Shown in pieces: positions 48,506 to 58,743 of a stretch of 64,000 bases of DNA. This stretch comes from Symbiodinium natans (Eukaryota > Sar > Dinophyceae > Suessiales > Symbiodiniaceae). How positions within the stretch are numbered: the stretch's first letter is position 1; the number at the start of each line of letters is the position of its first letter. The notes under the pieces were generated by a model. The model saw only the letters and a program-made list of their open reading frames with translations, made no database searches and was not told the origin of the DNA. A program made the translations under genes and the position numbers. Location of the stretch: positions 315,797 through 379,796 of the forward strand of contig CAJNDS010002358.1 in NCBI GenBank assembly GCA_905221605.1. Reading direction: 5' to 3'.

Positions 48506-48853
48506 TCAGCTCAAGGCATAGAAGGGATTCTCACGAATCGTTGCCGGGTGTCCGTGCTCCTCGAATGGCAAAACTGGTTCCCAAGCGCACCGAACAGCTC
48601 CCTCGAGCTCTCGAAGGCACGCAAGAGCACTTGCATAGAGCTGCACGTACGAGTAACGCAGCTCCTGGCAGATCTTCTGTACCATCTTTGCCTGCCAACG
48701 CAAAGCTATTAAGCATCTGACTGCAAGTTTGCAAGTCTGGAACTGTGTGGTTCTGCCAAACGTGCTCCTCAAAGGGGTAGAAGCATGCGAAGATGCACTT
48801 GCCGCCCGGCTGGCAACTGGAAGCAACAACGCCGTCCCACGATTGATGCACAT
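48506..48853 (-). CDS. 3' end of an unrecognised gene, two exons
   Basis: Exon 48744-48853 follows GCTCTGTCAAG and encodes HQSWDGVVASSCQPGGKCIF and FEEHVWQNHT. A 52-nt GT-AG intron ending GCGTTGGCAG leads in phase 0 to the terminal exon 48506-48691, exactly 62 codons including the stop, with KMVQKICQELRYSYVQLYAS, CLRELEGAVRCAWEPVLPFE and ENPFYALS. Phase, acceptor and stop agree, so this is a firm gene end. Cys/His-containing in the first exon; no family recognised. Confidence 0.63.
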   Translation of the reverse strand: MCINRGTALLLPVASRAASASSHASTPLRSTFGRTTQFQTCKLAVRCLIALRWQAKMVQKICQELRYSYVQLYASALACLRELEGAVRCAWEPVLPFEEHGHPATIRENPFYALS

Positions 48854-49042
48854 CTTGACAGAGCAGCTCCGAGATGCCTCTTCAGCACCTGGCGTGTGGG
48901 AATGTGTTGTGTGTGCTTTTTTAGGTGTAGCACCACGGAGCCGGCATCTGTAGAACTGCACGTTTCTTGAAACAGGCTCTAATCTCGAGATGCTCTTGAA
49001 GATTCGTGTGCTCGTGTTGCAATTGTGGGTCTGTGTGTGTAG

Positions 49043-49209
49043 GCCGTGACTTTCCCCAGGCTATGGGGTCTGATCAACCCCACGTGCCTTCAACAGAAGG
49101 TGATTGGTATGTAGTATGTTGCAGTCACATTCCAGGTGCAGACTTGAACATGTTGCAAACCCAGAGCTGCCCCTGTGGCTTATGTGCAATCCGTCGTGAA
49201 GCTGTACAG
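49043..49209 (+). CDS. exon of an unrecognised gene
   Basis: A plus-strand exon from a GTGTGTGTAG acceptor to GTACAG|GTTGTC, encoding FPQAMGSDQPHVPSTEGDWY, CCSHIPGADLNMLQTQSCPC and CAIRREAVQ. It contains SCPCGLCAIR, a Cys-rich turn. The next exon was not placed. Confidence 0.5.
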
Positions 49210-49759
49210 GTTGTCTCTGCCTCTTTGATATGCCAAGTATATCTTTGTGTTCGCTGGCTTGGGAGGGGGGGGGGGCGTCGAAAAAGGTTGCCGCAAAACT
49301 GGGACCTGTTAATCAACAAACTAAACTTAGATGAAACTACTGACTCCTCGGTCTTCTAGTAAAACAAACAGCCATGCGACTTGCCATACCAGGGTACTAC
49401 AGGTAGTAGAAAACACAGCAAAGCCCAGAGTAACACGAACAATCATTATACTACAGATATTGAGAATATTGCTGACGGCGCCATCATTGCAACCAAGGCT
49501 CGTTAGCCATGATGCGCCGCCACAAAGCTTCACAACCGACACCCATCACGAGCGGATGTATGCCTACAAGGGCGCACATGTGTGTCACGCCGCATGTGCA
49601 GCCACCTTATGCACTTCTAAATACATGCAACCACGAACTTCACCAAGCGTGCCCCACAGCGCGTCGCCTAAGACGAGTCCAAAGTGCGCAGCCGGAAGCT
49701 GCTCCTTGGCCAAATCCTGCGGACTGAGTCAACCCAAGGGAAAATAGTCCAGCACTCAC

Positions 49760-50140
49760 AAAGCACATCAGCAATCGCTCTCTGGATCCGCACCTGCTGC
49801 TGAAAGCACAGGCTGCACCGATCACCATAGACTTTAGCAGTCCACTCCTGGAAAACTACCACCACAGCGAGAATCATCTAGGCAATCAACCTCACCGACT
49901 CGCAGATACTCGCGGCAACAACAGCAAGTTCGACCACTGTGCAACGCTACACTCACTGCTGTGAACTCCTCCCAAGCTGGCCACCAATACGCAGAGGGAC
50001 TGCAGCGCAGATTGTGCTTCGATATCTCTTGGCTGCTTCTTCCGCCATTCGCTATAGCCGCTAGACTTCATGCAGCCTGTCATCCACATCACAGGCGTGG
50101 AGCTGCAACGCTCCCCTGCACCAGCACGAAGCAATGACTT
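49760..50140 (-). CDS. two exons, unrecognised
   Basis: Exon 49957-50140 (SLLRAGAGERCSSTPVMWMT, RKKQPRDIEAQSALQSLCVL) ends AGCA|GTGAGT. Exon 49760-49847 follows GGTAGTTTTCCAG, reads EWTAKVYGDRCSLCFQQQVR then IQRAIADVL, and ends CTTT|GTGAGT. Both donors are canonical. Simple joining of the two does not keep phase, so a small exon is missing or one boundary is off. Confidence 0.5.
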
Positions 50141-50555
50141 CTCGACCACAAAGTGATTTCAAGGCCCCTAAAGTAAGGTCCGTGCTTGAGGTTTGAAACC
50201 AAGAATGGCAGCAGCTGAGGCGCCTCGCAGTGCACGATACCGACGATACAGACGATACGTGGTAGTGTCATGTAGTGTCTTTGACGATCTCACGGAGACG
50301 CTGAAAGGCGTCGCATCGAGCCGACGGCTTCACGAGCCTTAGGTCCCCCCGCCTCGGACAGGGCACCGCAAAATGGGATAGAGATCCTGACAGGCCGCAC
50401 GAAATGCCAAAGTGGCGTGTAGGATTTTCGAGATCTGTACGACACACTGTGGGGCCTGACGAGTGGAGGATTGCCACTGCCATCAACACTTGGGATGTTC
50501 TGGCAACTGCTCTTGTGCAACAGATCTGAGTCTCAAGTAACGTATGTTCATCACC

Positions 50556-50930
50556 TCACTCCATGCTGGCCTGAAGCAGACCCCATGATAAAATGGCATC
50601 CAGGAAAGCTGCATAAGCCTGAAAGCCGATCCATAGCTGCAACCACCGCGTTCCCTTTTCAGACACGACAAGGCCTGGTCGCGCTCGGCTGGTCGCCGGC
50701 GTGATTCCTGGCTGGCACTGTGAACAACTGACCGATGTCGCAGCTGCTGCGGCTAAAGAGCAAGCAAATTCATCCTGCGCGACATCACTTGTTGACTCAA
50801 CAGCAACAAACAGCAAAAACAGCCTCAAGCGCCGGGATGAACTTTGCCAGCGAAAGTCCTCCAGGTTGCCACCTGGGTCTTCCGCTGTAATGTCATGTGA
50901 TATCTGTACACCGCCTAGCCTATGCCTCAA
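50556..50930 (-). CDS. coding ORF, unrecognised
   Basis: A 124-codon minus-strand frame with SHDITAEDPGGNLEDFRWQS, FLLFVAVESTSDVAQDEFAC and LWIGFQAYAAFLDAILSWGL before TGA. Strong codon composition. It may include one or two unremoved introns. It stands head-to-head with the plus-strand gene at 51.06 kb, with about 130 bases between. Confidence 0.5.
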   Translation of the reverse strand: MRHRLGGVQISHDITAEDPGGNLEDFRWQSSSRRLRLFLLFVAVESTSDVAQDEFACSLAAAAATSVSCSQCQPGITPATSRARPGLVVSEKGTRWLQLWIGFQAYAAFLDAILSWGLLQASME

Positions 50931-51061
50931 TATGCCTCCCTCCTGTAGCCGCCCGGCTCTGGCCGTTCAAAAGGATCCCTACCGGGACTCTACCGAGACT
51001 ACCCATAGAGTTTAAACCAGGGATATCCTCATGCTCCGCCTCAGGACACCGGAGTTGAAAG

Positions 51062-51676
51062 ATGCTATTGAACAGTTTGGCTGTTGCTGGCAATGAAATG
51101 CGAATGCCTGTTAGTCAGAACGGGAACAACAGGCCTCGGGAGGAACATCCGTGGCATGAACCGACCCCCATTGATCGCTGCGGCACCTTCGAGCTGGCGT
51201 CGACGCTGTCTGCGAAACAGCGCCCAAGCAGAAGTGCGGAGGAGGTACTGAAGGAGGTACTGGTGTCAGCCGCATAGTAGACTGCGTCGCAGATGCTGCA
51301 GGTCGGCACATTGCAACCGGAGCTCGCGTCACCAACATTGATGAAGGAGGTAGATGCGCAGTTTGCTGTTTGCAGGGGTCTGGGCAAGGGTATCCAGCAC
51401 GTAGGCATGGTTGCGGCACGGGTGCAAGAAGTTGAACTGCGCCATTCGACAAGTGTCCTGCTGAGCAGGCTGCATGAAAGCGCTAGAAGAGCGTCAAGAG
51501 ATCTGTTGCTGCATCTGCATTTTATCCTGGCAAGCTTTCAAGGTGCTCGCATATGCTCGCATACTCTCATCGTTTCAACGGACCGATTCTTGTCAGAAAC
51601 CATAGGAGCAAGCAGGCAAAAGTGGTGGACTATGGATGAGGTACTCGTAGCTCTATGCCAGACAGATGTTGTCTGA
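51062..51676 (+). CDS. unrecognised two-exon gene
   Basis: Exon 1 (51062-51256) starts MLLNSLAVAGNEMRMPVSQN, or at an ATG near 51031 in another frame, and ends AAGGAG|GTACTG. A 45-nt GT-AG intron ending GATGCTGCAG leads in phase 0 to exon 2 (51302-51676, 125 codons with TGA): VGTLQPELASPTLMKEVDAQ, RVQEVELRHSTSVLLSRLHE, LHFILASFQGARICSHTL, MDEVLVALCQTDVV. Helical, unknown family. Among the cleanest gene models in the window because both exons are long and fully open. Confidence 0.64.
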
Positions 51677-52019
51677 AGACGCGTGTAAGAAATGAATGCA
51701 ACTGATCGCACCTGTAATGAAAGAGTATTGACTTAGCGTTAGAATTCAGCCTTATGGTTCTGTGGCTAGGCAGGCAGGTCCTGCGGTAGCTCCATTAGGC
51801 AAGCACGGAAACCACATTCCACCGTTCGCGGCACTGGGCTGCGATTGTTGCCACATCATGGAAACGTTGGGTGGGGTAGCTGCAATACTGATACTGACAA
51901 GTGCGCATGACTCCCTTCTAGCGGAATGAAAGAAATTGGACAGCATTGCTTTGAGTGTTGCGTGTGCTGTTCGACGCACTAGAGCTGTGAACCAATGTCA
52001 AGTATATGTCAAGTATCAC

Positions 52020-52678
52020 CAGCAAAATGGCCCAACAGAGCAGTGGCACTCATCAAAGAGCTACAAAACATGCAGTTGCAGATGGTGCCAAACGGGGCCT
52101 GTGAAATGGCATTAGCTGCCACAGCAATTTCCGAAGCACATACCCATGATGAACCTTGGCGAAACCAGTCCAGATGAACTGTCAGGAATCCATACTGACA
52201 ACTGTCAGAGACTGCATGAAACATGTCATCCAGGCCGCAAACATTGAAGTACCGTCGTGCTGTCTGGACAAACTGTGGCCAAAGGCTCAGCGAACCTGTC
52301 AAAAGCTGCCCTTGCCCCTGTGACATAGGGAAAAGGGAATCACGCCGAGCGCACTGGAGGTCAGTTCACGCGCAAATTGATTCATCATCGCGCTGGTGAC
52401 TGCATCGGAGATGTTTGGAGCCTAGCCAAGCCGGGGATAGCCGGGGAAAAGTTCGATTCTCAGATTGACGACTCATCGAAGCGCTGCAAAAAGCCCTGCT
52501 TGGACCTCCGCTCGGCCAGCTGACACGCTGGACCGCCCAGATGGCCCGGCCACGCTACCTGCCGATGCCCCACCACGAGTGCCGACGTCCTTCAAGGCAG
52601 GAACGACGCAAAGACAAAATCGATCTCCCAAAGTAGGAAGACTAAAGAACTCTGCCACCTCCCATCCCAAGTCTTTGT
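52020..52678 (-). CDS. unrecognised gene, two exon blocks
   Basis: Exon 52559-52678 follows a pyrimidine-rich GGCCAG, encodes KDLGWEVAEFFSLPTLGDRF and CVVPALKDVGTRGGASA, and ends GGCAG|GTAGCG. Block 52020-52317 follows TTTTCCCTATGTCACAG. In one frame it is open to the end (GLDDMFHAVSDSCQYGFLTV). In the frame that keeps phase with the previous exon it reads ARAAFDRFAEPLAT up to a possible ACA|GTTTGT donor. An overlapping plus frame (51995-52177) is treated as antisense. Confidence 0.48.
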
Positions 52679-53099
52679 CTGGCCCATCCATTGCAAGAAA
52701 GGACAAGCCACTCGCGGCACGTCTCTAAATCTCTTGGGAAATCCCGCATTGGCAAACAGCGCAGCTCAAGACTAAGAAAAACAATCGCTGATGGAGTCTG
52801 TGAAAGGAGGTTGTGTTGGTCTGTTGAGCTAAGCAGCCACAGAGTATGGTCCCTATAGTCAATCATTCTGTGTCGGAAGGCTCCTGACTTGAGACTTTGT
52901 TCGGGAAGTTGGGTGCACATGCAAAGAGCATGATTGCAGCATGATGTAATTCATGAACTCAGGAAGAAAGCAATAAGAAGCACCTCTCCCAAGAACATCG
53001 CTTCCCGACTTCTTCTTGTTTTGCCAGATGACCGGAGCTCGGCGGTGCATCGCTCCATTCGCTCCTGCTGTCTTGAACAGAACCAGGCAGGACCTCGTT

Positions 53100-54059
53100 T
53101 GATCGTATCGGTCACACCCACAGGCACCTAAAGGCACCCATAGGCACCCATAGGTACCAGTAGGCATTCTGGGAGGAAAGGGGAGAGCCAGTGCATCTCT
53201 GTACTGCGCGGCACCGGCCAACTACCACTCCAGCCCTGCAAAACATAAAGTTTTTGAAGCTGCAGAGTCAGCTCTGGGTATGTGTCATGGTGTGTGTGCG
53301 TTGGTAATTTTCGCATTATTGGATAGCTTCCAGATCACGCACAGTGCCGGACTTATCCTGCCATGCTTTCATGGCAAGGCGTGCATTAGCCAGCCACGCG
53401 GCTGTCAGGTATCATGTACAAGTATTCTGACAACACGCGTAACATCTCCATCACAGGCAACTAGTAAATCTCGCAGCACCTCTCGCAATCAAAACAGATA
53501 ATGCAGGCTTGCATTCTGCATAACAGCGGAGGAACCTCATCACTTCCCAGCCGGAGTTCGCGCAAAGTGGCAAGGTTTTTCTCAAACCTTGACTGAGACG
53601 CAAGATCAGAGCACATTCACACCACATCACAAGAAGCTGGGTGCTACTTTAAGCCAAGCACTCTTCATCCGCACTGAGCCCCTCGTTTCTTTGCTCTTCT
53701 TGAGGATGCCATCCTTTGGACCTTCTCCAACCCTTCTTGCCTTTGCCCTTACCCCAGGGCATGTGATCTATCCAAGGCAAGTCCTGACAGGCCCGATCTC
53801 AGCGGAAGGATGTTGCCAAGCTCAGGTTTCTTGTCAGTCCTGCTGTCCATCATCCGGTTGGCCAAACTCGGCCCCAGGGATGGGAAAGTTGCCAAAATGA
53901 TGGAATCTTGGCTTGCGCAGGATCTACACGGCAACGGTGTGTAGCCATGCTGCAAGCATTGCTGATCCGGCAAGGGCTGCACGGGAAGCTGCCAGGAGCC
54001 CCTGCAGTTTACGGACGGCTTACACAGACCGTGAAATGAAGCAACACAAGCACCATCCT
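53100..54059. other. no clear gene
   Basis: Holds a short run of GGCACCCATA units at 53117-53157 and competing short frames on both strands. It may include upstream remains of the LINE fragment that follows. Confidence 0.3.
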
Positions 54060-54662
54060 AAAACCTACTTGTGGCGGAAATTGACCATATCCTCACACAT
54101 AAACCCCATCTCCATAATCTGCCAGCCATTTCCACCCAGTGGACTTTACCATGGTTCCACTGCCATTACCCACTATATGTCATGCCCTCGTCAAAACACC
54201 AGACGCGCGCACTTCGCACAGGTTTTGACCCCCCCGCTGGGCTCTCAGACCTGCTTATTGTCTTATCACCCACTCCCCAAGGCAGTAAACATATACACAG
54301 CCGGTTCTTGCCCCGACCAGTATCATGCTGCAACTGGCAACCCAGCGGGGTGAGCGTTTACGTGTAAGACAGCGCTCACGAACTCAGTTGGCCTGAACCT
54401 TCCCCACCCATTTGTAGGTTCTACCAAGTCAGGCGAACTCCAAGCCATTCTTGAAGCCTTGGATTATGTGCTGAGCCATCGCTCCTATGACCAGATCCAG
54501 GCAGTTAACAGTTATACAGACTCTCATGCAAAGATTATCTTCTACGAACGCAACACACAGATTTGCTCCTCCTTACGCCTGAAACCTTGGATCCTCTCCT
54601 CACTCCCACCCAGTCGCAATGTGCACAAAGTCGTAGGGAATGGTTTCACATTGACGCTCTAG
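54060..54662 (+). mobile_element. decayed LINE fragment: endonuclease end plus RNase H
   Basis: The frame at 54071-54280 reads AEIDHILTHKPHLHNLPAIS then QWTLPW and HYPLYV, which fits the last motifs of LINE AP-type endonucleases (IDHIL and the SDHxPL site, here changed). At 54285-54662 a second frame reads NIYTAGSCPDQYHAATGNPA, then a TGA where Trp is expected, then GSTKSGELQAILEALDYVLS and NSYTDSHAKIIF. That is the order of RNase H active-site motifs: YTDGS (Asp now Ala), GEL-x-AI-x-EAL, and TDS. The reverse transcriptase that should lie between them is absent. Non-functional relic. Confidence 0.6.
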
Positions 54663-55661
54663 AATCCCAGCTGGACGAACAGTCAGACCTTTGACTTGCT
54701 CAGCGCTGTCGAGAGAGAGATAGAGAAAGATTTGCGGTTCAGTGCATGTTTTCGGGCTTGGTGATTTAAAGTTGTTAGGGTCAAGGAAGATGATTTTTGG
54801 GCAGCCTCCCAAGTTTGCTGTTCGACCCACGTAAGCTGCCTGGCCTTGCTTATTCGGAGCTTGCTTGCCTTTAAGAGGTACCATCGCCGTCCTGAGCCTC
54901 CCTGGCTTTGCTTAGCCCGCTATGACCCACCTCTACCGGGCTCCCATGCACCCCATGGTAAAAACGAGCTTTTGGAAACATCGTATGTCGCCCTAGAAGT
55001 GCTTCTTGGATTTCAAAGAGCTCTTGGCAAGCTCGTTCTGGGAAGCTAGATTTGAAGCTTCTGGTTTTAGGAAAGCTAATCTTTTACATTATTGCAGAAG
55101 CTGCTCATGATCATGCATCAAATCCGGGCGAGGTCTACGATGTACAGGTACTGATGATCCTACTATGCCAACAACGAAGCACAGGACCCCCCCATACCTA
55201 CCTGCTGTGGACCCGCTGGAAAGGACCTTGTGGAAACCTTCCTTGACTGCGAACCTCCCCATGAATCCCCAACAGACACTGTGTGGCATTCTGGACCCCC
55301 GTGCACCCCATCCTGGAGCGCGCTTCCTGTGGACTTCCTGTAAAACCTTCTGGCCTTTATTCCTCCCTCTGAACTTCCCCATGCGCCCCCCGAAATATGT
55401 GACAACCAAAATTTTGGACCAACCTGTACCGTCCACTCTATGGACCTTCCATGACCATTGTATAGTCCGAGTGTGGTCACTCGGCAAGTGCCGTTGTCAC
55501 CTGGGTCTTCCTAACCCGCTTCTTCAGGCAATCTTCCGCCCAAGCTTTCCTGGACTGCTTATTCAGGTCGCATTCCGGTACAGTTGCCTGGCTCGTGGCC
55601 TGAATGTTGCACTGCCTGTACGGCCTGTCCTGAGCGCGTCACAGCCTCCGTCGTCAAAAAT

Positions 55662-55910
55662 CTAGCAACCCCACTTGTCGGGCAGGGAACAATGGATCGG
55701 GGAAACACAACCGAAGAGTGTCTCTGCTTCTTTATCCCTTGCGTTCGCGATGCCCCAAGATTCATAAACAGGGGTCTTGCTCATGCGTACAGCACTGGGA
55801 TCTTGGCCAAGACCGTGTCCGAGTCCAGCAGCCACCGAAGCCATCAGTCCTGGCCACAGTACTTGGAGCATCCTTGAAGAATCGATGCGCGACTTCGGAA
55901 CTGGCATTGC
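55662..55910 (-). CDS. possible exon, unrecognised
   Basis: A minus-strand frame with MLQVLWPGLMASVAAGLGHG and YESWGIANARDKEAETLFGC. Codon-like in part; no acceptor fixed; overlaps a plus frame. Confidence 0.3.
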   Translation of the reverse strand, partial: AMPVPKSRIDSSRMLQVLWPGLMASVAAGLGHGLGQDPSAVRMSKTPVYESWGIANARDKEAETLFGCVSPIHCSLPDKWGC

Positions 55911-56254
55911 GTGATTCCGGCAACTGGCAAAGGACTGGGGCAGGGTACCTGTTGGAAACGGGCCTGGGTGACAGACTTGTCGGCTTAATGCAAGGCTCCC
56001 AGGTTTCCCAATCCACGCCCGTAACATATCTGAATGTCCGAGTTGTTGTCAACTTCTGAAATCAACAACTGGGGCACAGCTGGGCACACGTCCTCCCAGT
56101 GCCCTTGTTTTCCGCTTAGTGTCCTGAGTTTTTGAAGCCGCCTTCCCCCAACCCCCGCCACCCGCCGGGGAATCCCCAGGGCGGACAAACAAGACATCTG
56201 GCCCCCGACAAACCTCGACACTCTTAGGGAATGAACCTCGAGAGCTTTAGCAAG

Positions 56255-56527
56255 CTAGGACCCTTCCATTCCAGCGACCCGAAAAGGGAGGACCCCTAAA
56301 CGCCCGTGATGGGCCTTGAAGCACTTACGGGTGAGCACCAGACTTCCGGGCAAGGAGATGGCAACATCTAATATGTAACAGCCCCGTGGCGTGGAAAAAC
56401 AAACGACAACATCACAACAAAAAGCTTGGTGCGGAAGGCCTAGCGGCCCTGCAACACCTTTGCCGGCCCAGCCCTCACAGACAACGATCCGAAGAAGCAT
56501 GACTTGCACCGCACGTTTTGCGCGCAT
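56255..56527 (-). CDS. possible exon, unrecognised
   Basis: A 90-codon minus-strand frame with VVCEGWAGKGVAGPLGLPHQ and CYILDVAISLPGSLVLTRKC, ending TGA-side at 56255. GNN codons are frequent but boundaries are not set. Confidence 0.3.
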   Translation of the reverse strand: MRAKRAVQVMLLRIVVCEGWAGKGVAGPLGLPHQAFCCDVVVCFSTPRGCYILDVAISLPGSLVLTRKCFKAHHGRLGVLPFRVAGMEGS

Positions 56528-56591
56528 TTGGACTCAAGCCTTGAACTCGGCAGCTCGCTGGTCGGCTGCAGCGGCTGCCTTCCTCAGCATG

Positions 56592-56773
56592 CATGTATAT
56601 GCATATGCATATGCATACGCATACGCATACGTATAGGTATATGTATATGTATATGTATACGGACATGTACATGTATATGTATATGCATATGCATCTGTTT
56701 ATGTATATGTATATGCATATGTGTGTATATGTTTTTGTATTTGTATATGAATATACGTATATGTATATGCAAG
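56592..56773. repeat. (TATATG)n microsatellite, left flank of the tandem element
   Basis: ATGTATATGCAT-type units run straight into the 3' end of element copy 1. Confidence 0.95.
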
Positions 56774-57154
56774 AACAACATACCGTTCGAAGAAGCAGCA
56801 CAAAGCCTATGTGCGAGAGCGAGCAGGTGAGCCTCGATCTTTTCCACCTGCTTCCTCGCTCAGTGGCAGTTTCGTCTGCTTCTGTCATTCGTCCGATAAC
56901 TCGGACCTGTGATGTCACCTCGCTTCTTCGATCATTCGATCGATTTCTTAGGGGAGCCGACCTTTCCGCTCCCCGCAGACAAAGGAAGCAGAGGAAAATC
57001 ACAAATAGGGTGGGAGGGTGGGAGAAGTAAATCGATGTGGCCGAGGCTTTAGCCAAAATCGGCCACGGTTATTATTTCGAAGCAAAGGAACAACGATCGA
57101 ACACGTGAGAATCTCACTCGTCGTTGTTACTGCGGACAACAAGTAGTCCTACGA
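56774..57154 (-). mobile_element. tandem element, copy 1 (381-bp internally deleted unit)
   Basis: It shares 186 bases (56774-56959) with the 3' end of copy 2, two differences seen, and 134 bases (57021-57154) with its 5' end, three differences seen. Between them are only 61 unrelated bases in place of the 1.38-kb body. Orientation is read on the minus strand, so its 5' end abuts the 3' end of copy 2 directly. Confidence 0.9.
57047..57069 (-). promoter_or_regulatory. DinoSL-like hairpin, copy 1
   Basis: Same site as in copy 2, but GGCTAAAG instead of GGCTCAAG. The flanking 8-base stem GTGGCCGA/TCGGCCAC is intact. Confidence 0.55.
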
Positions 57155-57312
57155 AACAACATACCGTTCGAAGAAGCAGCACAAAGCCTATGTGCGAGAG
57201 CGAGCAGGTGAGCCTCGGTCTTTTCCACCTGCTTCCTCGCTCAGTGGCAGTTTCGTCTGCTTCTGTCATTCGTCCGATAACTCGGACCTGTGATGTCACC
57301 TCGTTTCTTCGA

Positions 57313-57732
57313 TCATTCGATCGATTTCTTAGGGGAGCCGGAGATGAAGTTGAGGTATTCGCCGACGCGCTTGTTGGACTTCGGGTCCGCTGCATCGAGG
57401 TCGGGTCGCTGCTCCGCATTGGTGATGGTGATGGCTGGCCGACCCTCACTGTCGACGGCCGTCCCCGTAAGCTCGGCGAGCCAGCGGCGCCCCACTTCTT
57501 CATCGGAAGCACAAGGGTGCGCCTTGCGAAAGTTGCGGAGGGACTGCCGCTCGCAAATGGAGCGAAGGGCCACGAGCTCAGATGCCTTCGTGTAAGTGTC
57601 GATGTCGAAGAGACTGGAGGTGATCCGCATCCGAAGTCCCTGTGCTGACTCGGGGTCAACTCCGGCGATCATTGTCGCTGGGTAGCCGCTCGCCGTTGCG
57701 GAAGTCCCTGCACCTGCGGAGCTGGAAGCCAT
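57313..57732 (-). CDS. element ORF C, 139 codons, intact
   Basis: Starts MASSSAGAGTSATASGYPAT and ends inside the 186-base shared 3' end (NFISGSPKKSIE then TGA). The middle reads LFDIDTYTKASELVALRSIC and RKAHPCASDEEVGRRWLAEL, then AVDSEGRPAITITNAEQRPD. Ser/Ala/Gly-rich flexible start, charged helical middle. Third positions are mostly C or G. No stop or frame change, so under constraint or recently inserted. No family recognised. Chosen start is the ATG after a pyrimidine-rich leader. Confidence 0.62.
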   Translation of the reverse strand: MASSSAGAGTSATASGYPATMIAGVDPESAQGLRMRITSSLFDIDTYTKASELVALRSICERQSLRNFRKAHPCASDEEVGRRWLAELTGTAVDSEGRPAITITNAEQRPDLDAADPKSNKRVGEYLNFISGSPKKSIE

Positions 57733-57843
57733 CCTACTCTGAGGAAGGGAGGTTGGTCGCAAGGGGGGCTCGGGTGTGTGTTGCTAATGCAAACAGCTGC
57801 GGGATTTGGGTGTACGGACCACAAAGTCTCCGGAGAGACAGTA

Positions 57844-57890
57844 GGCCCCCTCTCACAACAGAAAAGAAAGTGCGACACAACAAGGGGGCC
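57844..57890. promoter_or_regulatory. 8-bp perfect stem-loop between ORF B and ORF C
   Basis: Minus strand GGCCCCCT ... AGGGGGCC with a 31-base loop rich in TTG. It lies just after the ORF B stop and about 110 bases before ORF C, so it could be a terminator, an internal start signal or chance. Confidence 0.5.
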
Positions 57891-57905
57891 GAATTGAAAA
57901 ACTTT

Positions 57906-58163
57906 CTAGGGCGCTCGAGAGTCGAAACTCGTATCGGTGTTTCTCTCAATGTCGCGGCGCCGGAGTTCCATGTCCGATTTGCGCGAGATATAATGTATCC
58001 CCCCCCATTCCCTTTCCATTGCCGCATCCGCCGGGTAGGCATGGTTGGGAAAACTGAACAAGGGTGCTCTCGCAGCGCCGGTTGGAAAATTATTCATGTC
58101 GGGGCTACATCCGCCGGGGCGGGTAGAGTCCCTGTCACTGCGAAAAGGGGGGGCCATGCTCAT
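57906..58163 (-). CDS. element ORF B, 85 codons, intact
   Basis: Starts MSMAPPFRSDRDSTRPGGCS, ends ELRRRDIERNTDTSFDSRAP then TAG. The ATG overlaps the stop of ORF A as TAATG, the arrangement known for coupled termination-reinitiation. It includes a C7 and a G8 run, which must be correct for the frame to hold. Basic and Arg-rich toward the end. No family recognised. Confidence 0.5.
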   Translation of the reverse strand: MSMAPPFRSDRDSTRPGGCSPDMNNFPTGAARAPLFSFPNHAYPADAAMEREWGGIHYISRKSDMELRRRDIERNTDTSFDSRAP

Positions 58164-58164
58164 T

Positions 58165-58720
58165 AACTCAGTACTGGTAGCGCCATTGCAGGGGGCCGAT
58201 CAATGATGAGGGTGGATATTCCTGTCGGGAAGTCGCCCTCGGAGACTGTGGTGTGAGAGATCTCGGTCGGCTCGTCCGTGTTGTTGCGCTCACCAAACCA
58301 GCGTCGGGAGCTCAGAGGTAGTCGACCTGGTCGGTGAACTCGGTGAAGGAGCTGCCGAAGGCGAAGGTCCGCATCAAGCTTCTGAAACAGTCGCCCCACG
58401 CACGTTCCAGTATCGACGGATCTCGAAGTCGGATCCCATTGAAGTGTCCGTGGAAAGTCAGCATGCAAACGCTGTCACGGGATGGAGTTCTTGCAAAACC
58501 GATTTCGCGCAAAAACCTTCGCAGAGGTCGATGTGAGCTCCAGCCACAACTTGTCCCAGTTCCTCATCGTCGCACTGTGGGTAATCCACCAACATGGATT
58601 CGGGGAGCGTCGCAGTATTGCGACGCAAATCGCCCCCTGCCACCAAGGCGTCCCAAGAATCGCATCGTGGAAACGCCAAATGGCTCAGGGCGAGGCAGAT
58701 CGGAGGAAATGGGAGAAGGA
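58165..58720 (-). pseudogene. element ORF A, broken by two frame changes
   Basis: Three consecutive minus-strand frames carry coding-like sequence: SMLVDYPQCDDEELGQVVAG and IDLCEGFCAKSVLQELHP; then MLTFHGHFNGIRLRDPSILE, RAWGDCFRSLMRTFAFGSSF; then RRWFGERNNTDEPTEISHTT, EGDFPTGISTLIIDRPPAMA and a TAA. Together about 170 codons. Frame changes fall near 58455 and 58330. It could be a decayed gene, assembly indels, or an ORF needing frameshifting or splicing. Confidence 0.45.
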
Positions 58721-58743
58721 GAAGTAAATCGATGTGGCCGAGG

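Noticed and set aside
57340-58717. Naming the element a dinoflagellate RNA-virus relic
   Set aside because: Size, SL-like site and packed ORFs are suggestive, but no ORF shows a polymerase or capsid motif I recognise, so only the neutral call is made.
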